This document shows, in pieces, positions 1 through 6,559 of a DNA stretch of 64,000 bases. Positions within the stretch are counted from its first letter, which is position 1. Every line of letters starts with the position of its first letter. The notes beneath the pieces are model-generated. The model saw only the letters and a program-made list of their open reading frames with translations. It had not been told where the DNA came from and made no database searches. A program made the translations under genes and the position numbers. The stretch is from contig NZ_JBIAOU010000004.1 of the NCBI RefSeq assembly GCF_042879035.1, positions 1 to 64,000 of the forward strand, written 5' to 3'. The stretch comes from Rhodococcus_G sp042879035 (GTDB lineage: Bacteria; Actinomycetota; Actinomycetes; Mycobacteriales; Mycobacteriaceae).

Positions 1-42
1 CCAGGGCTGCAGCATCCACCCGATGATCGTCTCGAGAATCAC
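1..42 (-). CDS. possible start of an unknown gene, cut by the window edge
   Basis: Read leftward from a GTG at 42-40, the frame encodes a hydrophobic N-terminus beginning MILETIIGWML and stays open to the window edge. Third codon positions are nearly all G or C, as in real genes here; the alternative frame from an ATG at 64-62 has a poor third-position pattern. A GGGGAC stretch lies upstream of the GTG. Only 14 codons are visible, so no function can be given and the call is weak. Confidence 0.25.
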   Translation of the reverse strand, partial: MILETIIGWMLQPW

Positions 43-93
43 GCCGAATCTCGAGTCCCCACATGCGAACGTGACAAACCTAACAAAGTCCTA

Positions 94-312
94 CTAGTCC
101 AGGCGCACCCACCGCCCGAACGGGGGCGGCCCCTCGCCGTGCACCTTGATCCGGTGCCCGGGATCGGCCGGATCGACATGCATCCACTCGTAGCCGTGGA
201 GGACGTGCTCCTCCGCGGCCTCGGTGTCGGCGACGACGAGATCGCCGTTGGGACGCTGTTCGAACGTGAATGGGCTCTCGGGTTCGATGACCCACCATGC
301 CTCTTTTGCCAT
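94..312 (-). CDS. hypothetical protein, 72 aa
   Basis: This small acidic cytoplasmic protein begins MAKEAWW and ends GRWVRLD, and it is rich in Trp, Glu and His. It has no signal peptide or membrane segment. The start is firm because a perfect AGGAGG lies about ten bases upstream (revcomp of 321-326). The frame also continues upstream through the assembly gap as a spurious long ORF, but the ribosome site and codon pattern favour this start. I do not recognise a named family. It is divergent from the Tat-exported protein at 511. Confidence 0.72.
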   Translation of the reverse strand: MAKEAWWVIEPESPFTFEQRPNGDLVVADTEAAEEHVLHGYEWMHVDPADPGHRIKVHGEGPPPFGRWVRLD

Positions 313-436
313 GACGCCTCGTCCTCCTGAGGAGGTTGTTGCGGCTGGTTCGGTGCCGTTCGGGTACGCACCGAGCCTACCGCTGACCGGGGCCGGCGGG
401 CCGGGATATCGCGTGAATCGTGAGGTCTCGCGGGAT

Positions 437-468
437 TGCTGTGACAGGGGGACACCGGTGTGCTGTGA
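437..468. promoter_or_regulatory. direct repeat and palindrome upstream of the DUF1906 gene
   Basis: TGCTGTGA occurs at 437-444 and again at 461-468. The 10-base palindrome ACACCGGTGT lies between them at 452-461. The site is about 45 bases upstream of the GTG at 511, in the divergent region 313-510. This could be an operator or promoter element; no regulator is identified and nothing else is apparent in the interval. Confidence 0.3.
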
Positions 469-510
469 TGCAGTGGCGCCACCCCCGTCCGACGACGAAT
501 CGAGGCATCC

Positions 511-1226
511 GTGCAGGTTTCCCGGCGAGAACTGTTCAGGTACGCGGCCGTCGGATCCGCCGCACTCGGTGCCGTCGCCCTCGGGTCGACCGCGGTGGCG
601 TCGGCGGCGCCCGGCCGAGCCACCCTGCTCGACTACTCCGGGGGCCTTCCCGACCCCGACGCGATCCGCGCCGCCGGCCACGTCGGCGCCGTTCGCTACG
701 TCTCCGACCGACGCCCCGGCGCCGAATGGATGATCGGCAAACCGATGCTCGCCGACGAGGCCGCCGCCCTGGCCGCCGCCGGCCTCGAAGTGGTGTCCTG
801 CTACCAGTTCGGGAAGGCCGCGACGGCCGACTGGCGCGGCGGCCTCGAGGCGGGCAAGCGGCACGCGGCCCGAGGACTCGAACTGCACCGCGCCGCAGGC
901 GGACCCGACGGCCGCCCGATCTACGCGTCGATCGACGACAACCCCACGAGCGTCGACATCGTGACGAAGGTCGTGCCCTATCTCCTCGGCTGGGAATCCG
1001 TCGTCGGGCGTGAGAACACCGGCGTCTACGCCAATTCCGGCACCATCGACCACCTGCTCGTCACGGGGGTCGGAAGCTTCTACTGGCAGCACGACTGGGG
1101 CACGCCGGAGGGCTACGTGCACCCAGCCGCGCACCTGCACCAGTTCGAGATCGACAAGCGCACCGTCGACGGCATCGGAGTCGACCTCAACGCGATCCTC
1201 AAATCGGACTACGGGCAGTGGTCGTT
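511..1226 (+). CDS. Tat-exported DUF1906 (Rv2525c-like) protein, 3' end lost in assembly gap
   Basis: The protein starts with a twin-arginine signal (SRRELFRY followed by a hydrophobic Ala-rich stretch and an AxA site near residue 33), so it is exported folded by Tat. The mature part matches the DUF1906 glycoside-hydrolase-like fold of M. tuberculosis Rv2525c: LLDYSGG at the start, YASIDDN in the middle, GVDLNAIL near the end. In M. tuberculosis the homologue is linked to the cell envelope, but its enzymatic role is unproven. About 238 residues are credible, up to DYGQWS; then the frame enters poly-G sequence, so the true stop codon is missing. The start is GTG. Confidence 0.85.
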
Positions 1227-1483
1227 GGGGGGGGGGGCCCGCCCGGGCCCCCCCCCCCCCCCCCACCCACCCCCCCCGGGGGGGGGTTAAAAATGAGTGG
1301 CAGGGACCCCGGGGGCCACGTGGGGAACGTTCGCGCCCCCACCCNNNNNNNNNNTTGTGCGCGGGGGGGGGGGGGGGGTGGGGGGGGGTGCAGCTTTGTG
1401 TGTGTGGGGGGGGGGGGGGGCGGCCCCCGGGGGGGGGGGGGGGGGGGGGGGGCCCCCCCGGCGCCCCCCCCCCCCCCCGACCC
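1227..1483. other. assembly gap: G/C homopolymers around 10 N
   Basis: N occupies 1345-1354. The flanks are long runs of G or C with a few short mixed islands near 1288-1344 and 1355-1408. Such runs do not resemble coding or regulatory DNA and look like failed reads at two contig ends joined by a placeholder. The gap lies between convergent genes (511 rightward, 1979 leftward), where a strong terminator hairpin would be expected. ORFs called across it are meaningless. Confidence 0.9.
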
Positions 1484-1484
1484 C

Positions 1485-1979
1485 TCAGCACAGCGGCTTG
1501 GCGATGTTGTAGATCTGCTGAGCCTGCTCCGGCGTGGCCTTGGTGTCGCCGTTGCTCGCCCGCACCTCGATCTCCGACACCACCTGCGACTCCTCGACAC
1601 CGGAATCGATCGCGGCGCAGGTCTGTGCGTAGATGTCCTCGATGGCGGCGTCGTCGCGGCCCTCGGCCAGGTCCGAGTATCCGGCGCGGAAGGCGGCGGT
1701 GAACGTGCCCGCCTTGACGCCGTCGACCGTCCCCGCCGCCCGGCTGGCGATACTGCTCGCCGCCGACTGGGCCGACGAGATCGCGCCCTCGGCCGCCGAC
1801 TGCGCGGACGAGATCGCCCCCTGCGCAGCGTTGGCGGCCGAACTCACGGCCTCCGACGCCCGGTCGAGAACGCCTGCAGTCGTCGTGACGGTGGTGTCGC
1901 TGCTCTCGCTGTCGGAAGTGCACCCGGCGACGGCGAACGTGACGACGGCGGCGGTGAACACTGCTGCTGCAATTTTCAT
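1485..1979 (-). CDS. small secreted lipoprotein, 164 aa
   Basis: The N-terminus is a signal peptide ending in the lipobox FAVAGC, with Cys20 as the predicted lipidated residue, so the protein should be anchored outside the membrane. Residues about 45-80 are Ala/Ser-rich and contain a near-exact tandem repeat (GAISSAQSAAE then GAISSAQSAAS) likely to form a helical stalk. The C-terminal part (EDIYAQTCAAID, QQIYNIAKPLC) contains two further Cys and could form a small disulphide-bonded domain. The start ATG at 1979 is preferred over an upstream extension because the signal peptide begins there. The family is not recognised. Confidence 0.8.
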   Translation of the reverse strand: MKIAAAVFTAAVVTFAVAGCTSDSESSDTTVTTTAGVLDRASEAVSSAANAAQGAISSAQSAAEGAISSAQSAASSIASRAAGTVDGVKAGTFTAAFRAGYSDLAEGRDDAAIEDIYAQTCAAIDSGVEESQVVSEIEVRASNGDTKATPEQAQQIYNIAKPLC

Positions 1980-2067
1980 GCGTCGAGCGTAGCCGCTGCG
2001 TAACGGGCGGGACGGATGTTGACGACGTACACAACAGGCATGTCCCGCAACGAGGAGTCGACAACCC

Positions 2068-2169
2068 GTGGAAATCATCATCAACCTGCTCTACGCCGTC
2101 GCCGCGAACCTCTACGAAGGCATCTCCGCCGGCTCGAGCGGCGGCACGCAGCAGTCGCAGAACCCGTAG
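2068..2169 (+). CDS. small protein, 33 aa
   Basis: A GTG start with GAGGAG ten bases upstream (2052-2057) opens a 33-codon frame. It encodes a hydrophobic amphipathic N-terminal half (MEIIINLLYAVAANLYEG) and a Gly/Ser/Gln tail. Third positions are strongly GC, supporting coding. The N-terminal half could associate with the membrane. It is divergent from the lipoprotein at 1979 and convergent with the gene ending at 2174. The function is unknown. Confidence 0.5.
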   Translation: MEIIINLLYAVAANLYEGISAGSSGGTQQSQNP

Positions 2170-2173
2170 CGCG

Positions 2174-2710
2174 TCACGCGCCCACGGCCGCCAGCCACCG
2201 ACCGGCCTCGTCCGGCAGTGCCCCCGCGGATTCGGCTGCGCGGCACCACTTCCTGGCCATCTCGAGGAACTTCATCGGGTTGTACACGTCCTCCTCGCAG
2301 GACCACAGTCCGTCACCCGCGTAGTGCAGGATCGTCAGGTTGGACGCGCCGTGCGTGGAGCCGTCACCGGGATCGCACATCGGGTTGTCGATCTCGCAGA
2401 TCACCCAGCCGCGCTGTTCGTCGATCGTGTACCAGAGGGCGGGGAACGCGGTCATGTGAGTGCCCGGGAAGCGGCCCATCGTCCGCACGATCCAGGGGCG
2501 GATCTCCTCACGCCCGTGGAAGGTGCCGTAGGCGTGCTCGATGTACGCCGCGTCCTCGGTGAACATGTCCGCGAACAGATTCCAGTCGCCGGTCCGCTTC
2601 GCCTTCTCGACGGTGCGCTGGTAGCCGAGGAACGCGTCCTCGAGTTCGGCGCGAGACCAGCGGGCCGCACCGGTCGTGTCGAGGGATGCGTTGTTGCCGG
2701 ACCGGGTCAC
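2174..2710 (-). CDS. SnoaL-like / NTF2-like family protein, 178 aa
   Basis: The length and sequence fit the NTF2-like cone-shaped fold: DWNLFADMFTEDAAYIEH, a short segment YGTFHGREEI, then Trp-rich strands (ALWYTIDEQRGWVICEIDN). Proteins of this fold are small cytoplasmic enzymes (isomerases, cyclases, hydrolases) or ligand-binding proteins; the substrate cannot be read here. Start GTG at 2710 is supported by GGAGGAC just upstream. The gene stands alone between a small ORF and the Ser-repeat protein. Confidence 0.8.
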   Translation of the reverse strand: MTRSGNNASLDTTGAARWSRAELEDAFLGYQRTVEKAKRTGDWNLFADMFTEDAAYIEHAYGTFHGREEIRPWIVRTMGRFPGTHMTAFPALWYTIDEQRGWVICEIDNPMCDPGDGSTHGASNLTILHYAGDGLWSCEEDVYNPMKFLEMARKWCRAAESAGALPDEAGRWLAAVGA

Positions 2711-2748
2711 GTGTCCTCCGTTGGTGGGCCGAACGTTGCTCGGGCCGT

Positions 2749-3090
2749 TCAGGTCTGCGTGTGTGCCAGGGGTGACCGAGCGAGATCCGGCTCCTCCGCG
2801 AGAACGTGCAGCGGGCGGTCGCCGGGATCCTCCCAGGCACCCCGCCAGGACAGCACCGACCAGCGGGACAGCCCGGACAGTGCGGAGCCGAGGCTGGCGA
2901 ACGACCAGGAGGACAGTGCGGAACCGGCGGACCCGATCGAGCCTATCGACAGGATCGAGCCGACGCTGCCGATCGACAGAATCGAATAGGCGGACCCGAT
3001 CGAGAGGATCGAGCCTTCCGAGCGGATCGACAGGATCGAGTGTCGGGATCGGATGGACCTGATCGAGGTGTTCCGCCGGAGAGTGGCCAT
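2749..3090 (-). CDS. Ser-X-X triplet-repeat protein, 113 aa
   Basis: I translated this gene from the DNA. Serine occupies every third position from residue 9 to residue 81, 25 triplets without a break, mostly as Ser-Ile-Leu, Ser-Ile-Gly and Ser-Ala-Gly. The pattern continues across different serine codons (TCG, TCC, AGC), which suggests selection on the protein and not only slippage. The last 25 residues are charged and non-repetitive. Strict period-3 packing could form a compact beta-solenoid or similar rod. There is no signal peptide and only a weak GGGGA upstream of ATG 3090. Similar SILSIG repeats occur in other actinobacterial hypothetical proteins as far as I recall; function unknown. 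Confidence 0.75.
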   Translation of the reverse strand: MATLRRNTSIRSIRSRHSILSIRSEGSILSIGSAYSILSIGSVGSILSIGSIGSAGSALSSWSFASLGSALSGLSRWSVLSWRGAWEDPGDRPLHVLAEEPDLARSPLAHTQT

Positions 3091-3140
3091 TCCCCGGTCT
3101 ACCACGAGTGCGGCGAATGCAGAAGGACCCGGCGAATGAA

Positions 3141-3173
3141 CGAAGGCCCCTCGCGTGATGCGAGGGGCCTTCG
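3141..3173 (-). terminator. hairpin terminator after the secreted protein gene
   Basis: CGAAGGCCCCTCGC (3141-3154) and GCGAGGGGCCTTCG (3160-3173) are perfect 14-base arms around a 5-base loop. The hairpin lies 26 bases beyond the stop of the leftward gene ending at 3200 and upstream of the gene starting at 3090. No U tract is evident, as is common in actinobacteria. Confidence 0.75.
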
Positions 3174-3199
3174 TGGGTTCGTCGATCGGAATTCGCCGA

Positions 3200-3970
3200 T
3201 CAGGGGACGTACACGGTCCCGACGGTCGGGAGGAAGCTGCACGTGACGGCGGCGCCGCCCTCGGTCTCCGTGGTGAGCCCACCGGAGACTACGGCGAGGA
3301 CGCGGCCCTGGCCGGTCTCGGCGATGCCGGACAGTGTGGCCGGGCCGTCCGGGTTGATCCGGGACGCGGTGGTCAGCTCGGTGCGGCCGTTCTTCGGGTG
3401 GTCGATGTTGACCCAGTCGACAACCAGCGGCACGGGCTGCTTTTCGGTGGCCTTGCTGGTGCCGAGGGCGGTGAAGACGAAGCCCGCCTCGCCGGCCTTC
3501 GGTCCCGGCGGGGGCAGGTGGGCGGGGCCGGGAACGGCGAGCGCCGCGCCGACCGAGTCGGACGTGCCACCGATGCAGCCCTTGCCGATCGTCGGGTACA
3601 GGAACTGGGAGATGACCGGTCCGCTCTCGGGAGGCAGTTCCGGTCCGCCGCCGCCGCTGCCGTCGAGGAAGGTGATGACGCGTTCGAGGGTGGCCTTGGT
3701 CTCGGGCGGCAGGTTCGACGCCTCGAGCAGTGCCTTCGCCTGGGCCAGCAGGTCCGCCTGCGGGTTGGCGACATCGGTGGCGGCGAGGTCCGCGGGACCG
3801 GCGGCAGCGCCGATGATCGCGGGAGCGAGCGAGGCGAGAGCCTCGATGTTCAGGCCGTCGGGGATTCGGGGAGCAGTGGTCTCGGCCGACGCACCCGCCG
3901 GTACGGCGAACGCAACGGCGGCAACCGCCAACGCGATGATCGATGTGCGCGTTGCTCGCGTACGAAGCAC
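3200..3970 (-). CDS. secreted conserved hypothetical protein, about 256 aa
   Basis: The chosen GTG at 3970 has AAGGA ten bases upstream and begins directly with a Sec signal peptide (Arg-rich start, long Ala/Val core, cleavage after AGASA near residue 29). A TTG at 3991 would add seven residues with no benefit. The mature protein has an Ala-rich helical N-terminal third, a Gly/Pro linker, and a C-terminal domain with FLYPTIGKGCIGG and AAVTCSF, whose two Cys may pair. Its position just before pimE corresponds to the secreted Ala/Pro-rich proteins Rv1157c/Rv1158c of M. tuberculosis. A cell-envelope role is inferred from context only. Confidence 0.8.
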   Translation of the reverse strand: MLRTRATRTSIIALAVAAVAFAVPAGASAETTAPRIPDGLNIEALASLAPAIIGAAAGPADLAATDVANPQADLLAQAKALLEASNLPPETKATLERVITFLDGSGGGGPELPPESGPVISQFLYPTIGKGCIGGTSDSVGAALAVPGPAHLPPPGPKAGEAGFVFTALGTSKATEKQPVPLVVDWVNIDHPKNGRTELTTASRINPDGPATLSGIAETGQGRVLAVVSGGLTTETEGGAAVTCSFLPTVGTVYVP

Positions 3971-4320
3971 GATGTCCCCATCCTTTGTCAAGCGTCGGCG
4001 CCCCTCGAGCGTCGACTGGCCCGGCAGGCCCCTCGATGTCGAGGGGTCACTCTATGCAGGGCCTGATGATCTTGTACAGCGGTACGAAACGCCGACCTTC
4101 GGTACTGGAAACGGTTCGGCTTTACGCGGCAGTCTAGTCATTGCCGGGTTCAGCGATGTCCACTTCACGACCATAACGTGTGGCTGAAGTGGTCAGTGTT
4201 GTTGTTGATGCAACTGTTATGCGAGGTGGTCGCCCCGATCCGGCCCTCCCGGAGCCTGCCGTAGGCTCCCGACGACCACACCGAGCCGCTCCGCCGGCCT
4301 CAAGACAGATCGCGAGAACC
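3971..4320. promoter_or_regulatory. intergenic region between secreted protein gene and pimE
   Basis: This 350-base divergent interval holds no convincing gene. CCACTTCA (4160-4167) and TGAAGTGG (4185-4192) form an inverted repeat with a 17-base loop. Lower-GC sequence follows, including a possible -10 TGTTAT near 4215. The pimE frame stays open back to 4180, but the extension is Arg/Pro-rich and unlike the family, so it is treated as leader. Confidence 0.4.
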
Positions 4321-5598
4321 GTGTCCGAGACGACCCCCGTACCGGCAGTCCGGCGTTCCCGGACGGACCGGATCCTGCGTCTGGCGCCGTATCTCCTTCT
4401 CGCCTCGATCGTCGCGCGGATGGCGTGGGCCCTGCTCACCCCCAACGGCATGAACCTGGTCGACCTTCACGTGTACGTCGACGGATCGGCGGCCCTGCTC
4501 CGTGGCAACCTGTACGACTACACCTACTCGGAGCTGACGCCGGACTTCCCGCTGCCGTTCACCTACCCGCCGTTCGCGGCGCTGGTGTTCTTCCCGCTGC
4601 ACTACCTGCCGTTCGACCTGGTCGGGGTGCTGTGGCAGCTCGCGACGATCGGCGCGCTGTACCTGGTGATCCGGATGAGTCTGGAACTGCTCGGTGGGAC
4701 CGTGACCCGCTGGACCCGCGGCCTCGACGCCCGCTGGACCGCGATCGCCATGCTGTGGACGGCGGTCGGAACGTGGACCGAGCCGGTCCGCAGCACACTG
4801 GACTACGGACAGGTCAACGTCTTCCTCGTTCTCGGTGCCCTGGTCGCGGTGCGGTCCACGCGCTGGTGGATCGCGGGCGGCCTCGTCGGCATCGTCGCGG
4901 GCATCAAGCTGACCCCTGCGGTCACCGGCCTGTACTTCGTGTTGCGTCGGCGGTGGAAGGCGGCGATCTTCTCCGCAGTGGCATTCGGGCTGACCGTCGG
5001 GGTCAGTTATCTCCTGGTCGGGGCGGAGGCGCGGCGCTACTTCGAGCACCTGCTCGGTGACGCCTCCCGGATCGGTCCCGTCGGGTCGGTGTGGAACCAG
5101 TCCCTGCGGGGGGCGCTGAGCCGGCTCGCCGGGCACGACGTCGGCAACGGATGGGTGTGGCTGCTCGGCGTCGCCGTGGCGGCCGTGCTCGCCGGATTCG
5201 CGTGGCGGGCACTCGGCCGAGACGACCTGCTCGGCACGTTGGTGGTCGTGCAGCTGTTCGGGCTGCTGATCTCCCCGATCTCGTGGTCGCACCACTGGGT
5301 GTGGCTGATCCCGATGCTGATCTGGTTGGTGCACGGCCCGCTCGCCGGGCGGGTGGGATCGAAGATCGTCGCCGGGTTCTGGCTGGTGTCGACGCTGATC
5401 GGTGTTCCCTGGGTGCTCAGCTTCTTCCAGGACTCCATCTGGCTGATCTCGAGGCCCGGTCTGCTGGCCTGGCTCGGAGCCGTCGACGTCGTCGGGGCGA
5501 CGGCCTTCTACCTGTGGGTGATCTGCGCGCCGCACCTCACCCGGCGGGCGGCACCGACCGGTCGATCTCCCGAGCCAGCTCCACGTCCAATCCGGTGA
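4321..5598 (+). CDS. pimE: PimE-like alpha-1,2-mannosyltransferase (GT87), polytopic membrane protein
   Basis: GT87 enzymes use polyprenyl-phosphate-mannose on the outer face of the plasma membrane; PimE adds the alpha-1,2-mannose that commits phosphatidylinositol mannosides to polar PIM6. The 425-residue protein has about ten hydrophobic helices and the conserved early acidic motif VDLHVYVDG, followed by TYPPFAAL and later SPISWSHHWVW, typical of the family. GTG 4321 gives a length close to M. tuberculosis PimE; the frame could begin as early as 4180. The gene order pimE, pterin dehydratase, mutT2 matches Rv1159-Rv1160. An LpqW homologue, the known genetic partner of PimE, lies at 11458. Confidence 0.88.
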   Translation: MSETTPVPAVRRSRTDRILRLAPYLLLASIVARMAWALLTPNGMNLVDLHVYVDGSAALLRGNLYDYTYSELTPDFPLPFTYPPFAALVFFPLHYLPFDLVGVLWQLATIGALYLVIRMSLELLGGTVTRWTRGLDARWTAIAMLWTAVGTWTEPVRSTLDYGQVNVFLVLGALVAVRSTRWWIAGGLVGIVAGIKLTPAVTGLYFVLRRRWKAAIFSAVAFGLTVGVSYLLVGAEARRYFEHLLGDASRIGPVGSVWNQSLRGALSRLAGHDVGNGWVWLLGVAVAAVLAGFAWRALGRDDLLGTLVVVQLFGLLISPISWSHHWVWLIPMLIWLVHGPLAGRVGSKIVAGFWLVSTLIGVPWVLSFFQDSIWLISRPGLLAWLGAVDVVGATAFYLWVICAPHLTRRAAPTGRSPEPAPRPIR

Positions 5599-5830
5599 TC
5601 CCGCCCTCGGAGTGGGTGGAGCACACGAACGTCACCCGGCGCCACCGGATGTCGATGTCGGGGTGGTGATTGCGCGCCTCGGCGATCTCGGCGACACGGT
5701 CGACGAGCGCGACGGCCTCCGGGAACGTGGACAGCTCGACCGTCCGCACGATGGTGTTCCCGGCACGCTCCCAGCCCGGCAGCGCGGTCAGCGCGTCGGT
5801 CACCTCGGTGTCGCTCAGCAACTCGGCCAT
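5537..5830 (-). CDS. phhB: pterin-4a-carbinolamine dehydratase
   Basis: This about 97-residue protein carries the family signature NHHPDIDIRWRRVTF and a C-terminal GGITGLDVELA segment, as in 4a-hydroxytetrahydrobiopterin dehydratases. These enzymes dehydrate the carbinolamine formed when pterin-dependent hydroxylases turn over; no hydroxylase is seen in the window. The start MAELLSD is chosen by alignment with homologues from memory; two more ATGs lie at 5836 and 5839. Its 3' end overlaps the pimE 3' end by 62 bases on the opposite strand, and its start lies only 15 bases from the divergent mutT2 start, so both may be leaderless. Confidence 0.87.
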   Translation of the reverse strand: MAELLSDTEVTDALTALPGWERAGNTIVRTVELSTFPEAVALVDRVAEIAEARNHHPDIDIRWRRVTFVCSTHSEGGITGLDVELAREIDRSVPPAG

Positions 5831-5845
5831 GGTCATCATGGTCCC

Positions 5846-6271
5846 ATGCAGACCAGCTCCGGCGACAGTGCCGTGCGCCCCGAGGTTGCCGCTGCCGCGA
5901 TCGTCGAGGGCGGACGGCTGCTGCTGGCGCAACGACTGAGTCCGCCGGAACTGGCCGGCCGGTGGGAACTGCCCGGCGGCAAGATCGAGCCGGGGGAGAC
6001 GCCCGCCGAGGGGTTGCGCCGCGAACTGCGCGAGGAACTCGGCGTGGAGACCGCCGTCGGTGAGCGGATCGGCGGCGACGTCCCCCTCCCGAACGGGATG
6101 GTGTTGCGGGCCTACGTCGTCGAACTGAAGGCCGGTGCGCCGGTCGCGCTCGAACACGCGGCGGTGCGATGGGTCGACGCCGCGGCCCTCGACGGCATCG
6201 ACCTCGTGCCCAACGATCGCGCGTGGCTGCCGCAGCTGCTCGACCTGCTCAGGCGGCGCGGGCCTTCTTGA
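5846..6271 (+). CDS. mutT2: MutT2-like Nudix hydrolase
   Basis: The Nudix box is present near residues 40-62 (GGKIEPGETPAEGLRREL followed by REEL), giving Mg-dependent pyrophosphohydrolase activity. The 141-residue size and position right after the pterin dehydratase match M. tuberculosis mutT2 (Rv1160), which hydrolyses oxidised dCTP-type nucleotides to protect against mutagenesis. It starts at ATG 5846 with no clear ribosome site, suggesting a leaderless transcript. The last 23 bases overlap the convergent small gene at 6249. Confidence 0.87.
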   Translation: MQTSSGDSAVRPEVAAAAIVEGGRLLLAQRLSPPELAGRWELPGGKIEPGETPAEGLRRELREELGVETAVGERIGGDVPLPNGMVLRAYVVELKAGAPVALEHAAVRWVDAAALDGIDLVPNDRAWLPQLLDLLRRRGPS

Positions 6272-6425
6272 GGCCCTTGACGAGATCCTTGCCGGTGACG
6301 CCCTGGCTCTCGAGCTTCTTCATCCGCATGATCACGACCGGGCACTTGACGCACCGTGTCTTGCTGCGGCAGCACTTCTTCTTCGGCTTGAGGCTCGACA
6401 CCTTCTTCGCCTTGACCTTGCCCAT
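6249..6425 (-). CDS. Lys/Cys-rich small basic protein, 58 aa
   Basis: Translation from ATG 6425 gives 58 residues with about 18 Lys/Arg in the N-terminal half and a tight cysteine cluster CCRSKTRCVKCPV (residues 18-30), followed by a basic helix ending LKKARAA. A GGAAGGG ribosome site lies upstream. The cysteine spacing could bind zinc, and the charge suggests nucleic-acid or ribosome binding. It is convergent with mutT2 and overlaps its end by 23 bases. I do not know an established function. Confidence 0.78.
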   Translation of the reverse strand: MGKVKAKKVSSLKPKKKCCRSKTRCVKCPVVIMRMKKLESQGVTGKDLVKGLKKARAA

Positions 6426-6523
6426 CGGCGACCGAGCCCTTCCACTTCGACAAACCGGGAAACTGTCTCCGCTGCGAGGTTAGCGTGCCCTTGGTCGTCG
6501 TCGGGGGACGGCCCGGCCGCCGA

Positions 6524-6559
6524 TGGATCGGACGGCGTCAGTGGATCGGACGGCGTCAG
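6524..6559 (-). repeat. 18-base tandem duplication at the stop codon of the FAD oxidoreductase gene
   Basis: TGGATCGGACGGCGTCAG occurs at 6524-6541 and again, identically, at 6542-6559. Read in the direction of the gene, the unit starts with its stop codon (TGA at 6558-6556) and the second copy supplies another in-frame TGA at 6540-6538. Confidence 0.95.

Noticed and set aside
1355..1410. GT-rich stretch that could be taken for a simple repeat
   Set aside because: It is embedded in failed homopolymer sequence next to N bases and is not reliable.
94..2064. A 656-codon leftward frame spanning the first assembly gap
   Set aside because: It reads through homopolymers and N bases and joins unrelated pieces. 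Only its last 72 codons (94-312) form a credible gene with a ribosome site.
4180..4320. A 47-codon N-terminal extension of pimE
   Set aside because: The extension is Pro/Arg-rich, overlaps an inverted repeat and exceeds the family length; GTG 4321 fits homologues.
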